Part shown: positions 57,443 through 64,000 of the stretch, piece by piece | Layout: every line of letters begins with the position of its first letter | Numbering within the stretch: position 1 is the stretch's first letter | Assembly (NCBI RefSeq): GCF_024713945.1 | Contig: NC_134678.1 | Span: forward strand, 5,332,001-5,396,000 | Reading direction: 5' to 3' | Length of the DNA stretch: 64,000 bases | Source of the DNA: Dermatophagoides farinae | Taxonomy: Eukaryota > Arthropoda > Arachnida > Sarcoptiformes > Pyroglyphidae | The notes under the pieces: generated by a model | What the model was told of the DNA's origin: nothing | What the model saw: the letters and a program-made list of their open reading frames with translations, nothing else | The model's database searches: none | Translations under genes and position numbers: made by a program

Positions 57443-59551
57443 TTCATTATTCGTGTTTAGAAAAATGTTTTTTTTTCTTGTTTGGCCGTTAACAAATGAA
57501 AATGTGTGTGTGTGTGTGTGTGCGAATGTGACATATGGATTTATGAGATTATTCTGCATGCATACATATTCATTTATAATTCTATTATAATAGAATTCAA
57601 ATACAAGTTTTTGTTCTTTTGAAAAATTTTCTTGTTATCGGCCAAAGATTTTTGAATCATCGTTCTGGAACTGTTGTTGTTGTTGTTGTTGTTTGTTATT
57701 AAAAAAAACCGTTGTATTCTTGATTATTTCTATACCAAATTCTTATGAATATTTTGTTATATATAAATCAACATCTATCATATGTTTATATTATCTTCCG
57801 ATTATTTCAATATATACACATTAACAAAATTCCAATCGAATGAAAAGAAAAGAAAAGAAAAACCATGTTCATGTCCATTTATGAATACGTAGAATAATAA
57901 CGTATGTGCTACAAAAACCTTGAAGAATTCCATGGAAAATTTTGTTATGGAACCAATTGAAACTGGATGAAAAAAAGATGTTATCTGTTTCTTAGTTTTT
58001 ATTATATATTTACAAATATATTTTATATATTAACCATAAAGTTTTTGGTGATCTCAATATTATTACAAGTTATATATGATTAAACAAATCAACATTGAAC
58101 AACAACAAATGTGTTATTTTATCTTATATCTCTAATATCTAATTTTATTATTACTATACATTGGAATGTAAATCAAATTTTCTCCAGAAAAAATAGATCT
58201 AATTCAGATTCCATTGTACTAATAATAATAATGACAAACAATAATAATAATAAAGTCATTTCTTTTCCGTTTTTTTTATACGTGAAAATCACATCATCTG
58301 TTAGCCTAATTATTTGTGTGTGTGTGTGTGTGTTTGTAGTTATTCCATTATATTCTACTGGCTGTTGAATATATAAACAAGATATATCTTTACTAACTAA
58401 ATTATTATCCTAGTATGTTAGTTACTACTACAAATTATCACAATAATTTGTTGATGATGTAAATAATGTATAATGCAACTTTTGATGTATATTATATGGT
58501 ATATATGCAAGATATAATATAATAGGTATATAGTCCCTAATACAAGAAAGGTTAAGGTTTGCTCCATCCAAAATCAGCACCGAACCGTTGATTTAATTAT
58601 TTATTTTTTTTTTGCTTTTTTTCTTTTTAAATGCTTGATCGGATTTTCCCTTATAATGATGATGTGTTATTTTATTCTGATATTTTTTTTTGTTTTGTTT
58701 TACATTTATTCAACTCAAGATGGCGATGCTACTCTGCTATTTATTGTGTGTGTGTGTGCTATCATCACTTAGCAATTATTGTTTCACCATTCATTGATCA
58801 CCAAAAATCGATGGGATTAAATTGTTTCGGTTTTTTTTTTGCTATTTGGTGAATGAAAAAAAAATGTAAAATGAAATAAAATAGCTCTCATCATAAGCTG
58901 ATTTTTATTCTTATTTTTTTGTTGTCTCTGGTATTTTTGGTTGAAGAGGCGTAAAAATGAGAGAGAATTCATCAAATGAAACGGTTCATTAATTTGATAA
59001 TTAATGATTGTATCTCGTTAGTTTTTTTTTCTTTTTCCTCTCACTTTCTTTTTTTATAAATATACACCCTTTTAATACATTTAATGTCTGACAAAACACT
59101 ACGGTAATTCAACTATTAGATAGCAACAGAATGATTCTGTTGTCATGACAAGTGTAAATTTATATATTTATATATAGGAAAATAAGTGAGAATAAAGAAA
59201 AAGAAAAAAAAATCAATCTATATTTATCTGTTAATCAAGAATTTTTAAATCTGTTTTGTAATTTAGAAAAATGTCTATTTTCTCATTAATACCTTGTAAT
59301 CATTTCCATTATTCTTTTTAAAATGAACCTCATTATTCTCATCAAATGGATAGAATTCCTAGAATTCTTTTTTCTTCATCTCACTTTATTCTTTTCATTT
59401 CAAATACAAAATGGTTAAATGATTTTTTATCATTGAATGAATCCATTCATACACTGTGTAGGGTTAACTCGTTTCAATTGGACGAATCGTTTTTTTTCAT
59501 TATTTCTATTTATTTATCCCTTTTTCTATTTATTTTTTCAGATAAAACAAT

Positions 59552-59557
59552 AACAAC

Positions 59558-59589
<32 letters not shown>

Positions 59590-59590
59590 A
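59552..59590 (+). repeat. ACA/CAA trinucleotide repeat in TMEM41A leader
   Basis: About a dozen ACA units, with one interruption, end 8 bp before the TMEM41A start codon. Such unstructured CAA leaders are known to favour cap-dependent scanning; a role here is inference. Confidence 0.7.
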
Positions 59591-59597
59591 AACCAAA

Positions 59598-62500
59598 ATG
59601 GCAATAAATCATCATTATAAATCCATATGGATACGATTACTATTTATTCTGCTGATATTTTTAGCATCATTTTTTTGGCTATTGTTTCTTGTTCAAGTGG
59701 CTAGACCGGATATTAATTTGAATATCGGTGATAAAAAACAAAAAATCAGGTGTGTTCATGAAATTTTTTCCTCTCTCTCTCTTTTGTTCATATGAGCTTT
59801 TGTATTTGTATTTGTATTTGTGCATACTTTTATTGTTTTGATTCCTCTGTCGCTGGCTTATCATCACCATTCATTAAATTCATATTTATGAAGATGATTT
59901 TTATGTTGACGTTTGTATTATACAATGTCTTTATTATGTTTTTAGTAGCAGCTGCTTTAGTACGAAAAACAACAACAACACCAAATAAAACCTTGTTTCA
60001 TTCATCCGTAAACGAGCTGATAAACCCCAAAAAAGAGTATAAGCAGAATGACTTGTTTATTGTTGTTTTTTTTGGATATTCCATCAACTAGAAATTCAAT
60101 CACTATCATGTGTAATATACATGATAGTGAGATGAATGTCACAAATGAATTACCATAGCCTTAAGGAACATATTCTTAATATATGATATGGTCATTTTTT
60201 GCATTGTAATTGAAAATTTTAGCTTTATTAATTGATTCATACACAACACAGCACAAACTTGCATATTGAATCAAATCATTGTTGTTATTGTTATTCATGC
60301 TTGTTTCTTTTTTTTTTCTTTTACATTTAGTTATGACGAAGAATTTTTACATGATGATCAAAAAACGAATCAAGAAATGTCGGACATCTTAAAGAATAAA
60401 CCCAATGATGAAGATTCAAGAATTTCATTTCCAAGTAACATTGAACAATTAAAACGATTAGCCCGTATATTATCATTATATTCACAAACTCATTCACAAT
60501 ATGTTTTCATATTATTCTGTTCGGCCTATATATTTAAACAAACATTTGCCATACCTGGTTCAGTTTTTCTGGTAAGCTTAAAATAGTCATTCATTTTATT
60601 TAGAAGATTAGACCAAAAATAAACATTACCCGTCTAAATGAAATAAATCCGAGTTTTTTTTCGATTTTAATTCTAGGATTTGATTGCGTTTGCGTGCGTG
60701 TGTGTGTGTGTGTGTGGATGGCCTGATTGGGCTCTAGTGTCCAGATAAAAAAGAATAAAGCAAATTGAATAAAGTATGGTAGCAAGAAATGTACGAGACT
60801 ATTATTTTATTCTTTTTCAAGTACATTTTTTTTGGTTAGTTAATTTTTCTGATTCTTGAAATAATATAGAATCATAATGATGACCCAACCACGGTAATAA
60901 AGTCAATATAAAAAGAGAGAGAGAGATGAAATTTCTCCCTACAGCATTTTATAAATGTCAATGTTGAATGAAGAATCAATAGATAATTTAGCCGAATATA
61001 GTTTTGTTTTCGACATTTGCACATTCATAAAGAATAGACCATATACCATAGGAAAAAAAAGAATATTTCATCGATCTCAAATAAAATATTTTTCAGTCGT
61101 CTTTGTTTATTTTCTTTTATTCTACTACATTAGTAATACAATATCAGTATGCTTAAAACGAAGCTAATTTGATAAATAATTGTTCGATTAATAATTGGCC
61201 TTACGGGATATAACCTAGGCCATACACACACACAGAGACTACTAGCTATAGAAATAAAACAAACGAATCGACTGAAAAAAAATGAGATCGTGAATCACAT
61301 ACACAAACAATAGATCGATTGAAGAATCAACTACTTAGAATCGTACATAATATATTGTGAGCTCAAATAGTAATTTGATATGATTTTATTTATCAGTATT
61401 TATATGTGCATAAACGATGAAAATAGTTCCACCATAATAAGCTTGTGGCTTCCCCTTTGTTGCCATCACCACCACCACCGCCACCGCCACCACAAAAGTC
61501 CAGTCTATCAAAACATTTATCATAATATATTAAATACTTTTGATATAAATGATCGTTTAAGTTGTGCCCGAATTTTTTTTTCGTTTATGTAATACGAATT
61601 CTATCATTAGTTTAGTAAGTGTAATCATCAATTCAATACATGTATGCTAATTGTATTTATATATGGTGTATCAATTTTCTTTCCAAAAGTAAGAGAGAAT
61701 CTTGCTAGAATCTATTTCTTGGAACAGTTTATTTTTGTTTATTTTTTGTTGTTGTTTTCGCTTATTTTTTTCTTACATTGAAAAGAGAAATTTGCCACCA
61801 TATATCTTAGCTTTAAAAGTAGTTATTATTTTTTTTCTGGCCATCGAAACGAAAAGAAAAATTATTCACTCATTACTTTTTCTGGTTGATCGATTATATT
61901 ATCTTTGTGTAGAAAATAATATCTGGTCTTTATCCAGCCATACACACGTTATTTATTTTGTGGTCGTTTAGGCTTTTTTTTTATTTGATTACAACAAAAC
62001 ATTATATCCACATGAATTTAAGAAATGGTTATCAGTCCCATTTAAATATATAAATTTTTTTTTCATTCATTTATCCTTTTTTTTATATTCACTGTCTGTA
62101 GAATCTTCTTGCCGGTGCCATTTATGGTACATGGATCAGTTTTCCACTTTGTTGTCTACTATCAGCTATTGGAGCAACATGCTGTTTTTTTCTATCCAAA
62201 ATGGCTGGCCGTCATTTATTGGAACACTATTTTCCGGAAAAACTTAATTATTTCCGCCAAAAATATATTGAACAACAACGTCATCAGGAAAATCTTTTCT
62301 TGGTACTAATTTCACTACGGCTATTTCCTATGACACCAAATTGGTTTCTTAATATTGCCTCACCAATAGTCAATGTTCCTTTACATTTATTCTTCTTATC
62401 TGTATTAATCGGTAAGTAATGGACTTGTGTGTCTGCATACATTCATATCGGATGGAGTGGAATATGTCAATAAGATTTTAATAAGATATATACAAAAATG

Positions 62501-62891
62501 TGAATATTTATTTGTAAAAAAAAAATTGTGATAAAAATGTTGGTCGAAGAATGAAAATCCTAAAATATTTTCATTTACATTTCATTTTGTATTTTTCAAT
62601 TCTGATTTCGATTTCTGTTTTTTTCTCTTTTAACTTGCATACACCAAAAAATATATATGCTTTACAGGCTTAATGCCGTACAATTTCATTTGTGTACAGA
62701 CCGGATCGATATTATCGCAAATAAATTCAATGGACGATGTGTTTACAATAAAAACATTCATTGCATCATTATTCGTAGCCATCGTTGTTGCTATACCAAC
62801 CTTATTGACCAAAAAAATTCGACCACCGATCATGTCCACGGCCAACAGCAATCATTTGGATAGATCGAAACCAAAATCGAATCAAAACTAA
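59598..62891 (+). CDS. TMEM41A: TMEM41A (VTT/DedA-domain ER membrane protein)
   Basis: Exons 59598-59749, 60331-60571, 62102-62411 and 62668-62891 join in frame into 308 residues (human TMEM41A, 264). The ATG at 59598 opens with a membrane segment (LLFILLIFLASFFWLLFLV). Matches to TMEM41A are strong: FPSNIEQLKRLARILSLY, YIFKQTFAIPGSVFLNLLAG across a junction, SAIGATCCFFLSKMAGRHL, LRLFPMTPNWFLNIASPIVN and GLMPYNFICVQTGSILSQIN. The F-x-G-S and R-x-F-P-x-x-P re-entrant motifs of the VTT domain are present. The family includes the ER phospholipid scramblases TMEM41B and VMP1. TMEM41A itself is less studied. The introns (581, 1530 and 256 bp) are long for this window. An AATAAA at 62926-62931 lies only 35 bp after the stop codon. 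Confidence 0.94.
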
Positions 62892-63545
62892 ACAAAAAAA
62901 AAATCCCACTAAATAAGACGATGATAATAAAAAAAAATGCTGCAATTGAATAGAAGTGAAAATCGAATCAATTGTGAAAATGAATTGTCTATGATTATGA
63001 TGATGATGATCAAGATGACGACAAACAAACACAAACATTCAAAATAAAAAATCGGACAATGATCCAATACCCTTGGAGATTCCAAATCATCATATATTTT
63101 CTTTTCTATATTCTCATTTTGATGTCCATTGTTTGATCAAGATTGATATAATTTGATTATCATTTTTTTTTCTTTCTATAACATTCATTTTATGTATGCG
63201 CTCATTTTTAGAATTTATTCTTCTTCTTCTTCTCCTTTTTTTCTTTGTTTCTCTATGAATGTTGTTATGTTCGTTATTTTTACTTTTTCTTAATGATAAT
63301 GAAAAAAAAACAAAAAACAAAAACAAAAAAAAGAAGAATCATATTTTTCATTCATTCATGTTTGTTCATTACATTTGTATTTGTTATATTAAATCATGAT
63401 TAGTTGATGTTGCATTCTGTTTTTTATTTTGTTTTGTTTTTCATTCGCTTATAATGGTGATCAGTATACTTGGTGTGTGTGTGTGTGTTTTTCTTGTCTC
63501 GATTCGGACAACATAGAATTTCATAATAATATGGCATTTCTCGTT

Positions 63546-63584
<39 letters not shown>

Positions 63585-64000
63585 GTTGCCTTTTCATTTG
63601 ATTCCACTCATCCCTTCTCACTAGCTTTCATTTTTTTTCCATTGGCTTATTCTCACATTTTCGTAATGATAGATTGATTCGTTGGAAATCACATATATAT
63701 GCCAAGAGTGAGTGGAATTTTGGTCAAAAATTATTTTTTGACAATAAAAAAAAAATAATAACAAACATCATGTTTCAGAATTTTTCATTCACATTTCATT
63801 TTCATCACCACCATTTGATTAATCTAGTATCATTTTTCAATTGTATATACAATTCAGTGTTTGTAATGACTAAACCAACCAATCATAATATAATTTTTTT
63901 TTTTGATGTCATGTGCATCATTCCATTGATTAGTAGTAAAGGTCCGTTGTTCATCCATTTATATCTATATATATGGTACGTAAATTTTCAGAGAAAAAAA
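62892..64000. other. 3' flank of TMEM41A
   Basis: TMEM41A 3' UTR followed by non-coding DNA to the window end. It contains a 32-base poly-T at 63552-63583, an A-rich block near 63300-63334 and a short TG tract near 63474-63488. No coding sequence is supported. Confidence 0.45.

Larger units (their letters stand above)
52982..59597. other. 6.6-kb gene desert between AF4/FMR2 homologue and TMEM41A
   Basis: The largest region without a supported gene. It lies between two divergent genes and should hold the promoter and 5' exons of the AF4/FMR2 homologue (minus) and the TMEM41A promoter (plus). I see only low-complexity open frames, many poly-T tracts, an ATC array (57042-57083), a GAT array (57418-57442), TG tracts and a CAAGATGGCGA element near 58717. 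Long-range regulatory DNA or 5' introns are the likeliest content. Confidence 0.4.

Noticed and set aside
57036-57492. Open frames on both strands around the ATC/GAT arrays
   Set aside because: Their length comes from trinucleotide arrays that encode Asp, His or Met runs; no other coding signs.
58530-58600. A less AT-rich block (AAGGTTAAGGTTTGCTCC) considered as a tRNA or snRNA gene
   Set aside because: No cloverleaf with matching acceptor stem or TTC loop could be drawn; elsewhere GGTTCGA-like words also lacked tRNA context.
1-64000. Transposons, virus-like elements, CRISPR arrays
   Set aside because: No reverse transcriptase, transposase, integrase or capsid-like coding sequence and no long terminal repeats were seen on either strand.

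Overview
The window looks like nuclear DNA of a small-genome arthropod, most likely an acariform (astigmatid) mite of the Dermatophagoides/Sarcoptes/Psoroptes kind. The DNA is very AT-rich, full of poly-A/T, CA/TG and ATC/GAT tracts, and most introns are 50-100 bp with GT..AG ends. The recognisable proteins are animal ones (TM9SF3, bifunctional EPRS, TMEM41A, AF4/FMR2, NDNF, HAUS6). The genus is an inference. No rRNA, tRNA, transposon, virus-like element or CRISPR array was recognised.

Layout, left: a secreted Asp/Glu-rich protein runs off the left edge (minus). An F-box gene and RRS1 (ribosome biogenesis) follow on plus, RRS1 meeting an RCC1-repeat gene tail to tail. ALG10 (last glucose of the N-glycan precursor) comes next, with an unusual ~220-residue N-terminal extension. 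A second F-box gene with leucine-rich repeats lies at 12-13 kb; its 3' end is uncertain. About 3.3 kb without convincing genes leads to a TATA-box gene for a 1461-residue secreted Pro/Ser-rich repeat protein (16.5-21.1 kb), the most distinctive gene here.

Middle (21-39 kb) is gene-dense and mostly minus: a small protein with a myristoylation/palmitoylation-type N-terminus, TM9SF3, enolase-phosphatase E1 (methionine salvage), EPRS1, a tandem pair of type I membrane proteins of unknown family, a GT31 glycosyltransferase and a double-stranded-RNA-binding protein of the Loquacious/TRBP type. The last shares a 204-bp divergent promoter with a HAUS6-like augmin gene.

Right (39-64 kb) is looser. 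It holds an NDNF/Nord-type secreted FN3 protein with a 1.8-kb first intron, a second secreted acidic protein, a lilliputian/AF4-FMR2 homologue, a 6.6-kb gene desert and TMEM41A. Several genes serve the secretory pathway (ALG10, TM9SF3, GT31, TMEM41A), and six products look secreted or single-pass membrane-bound without a known family. Exon coordinates were worked out by eye from reading frames and splice consensus; family names rest on remembered motifs, not on searches.
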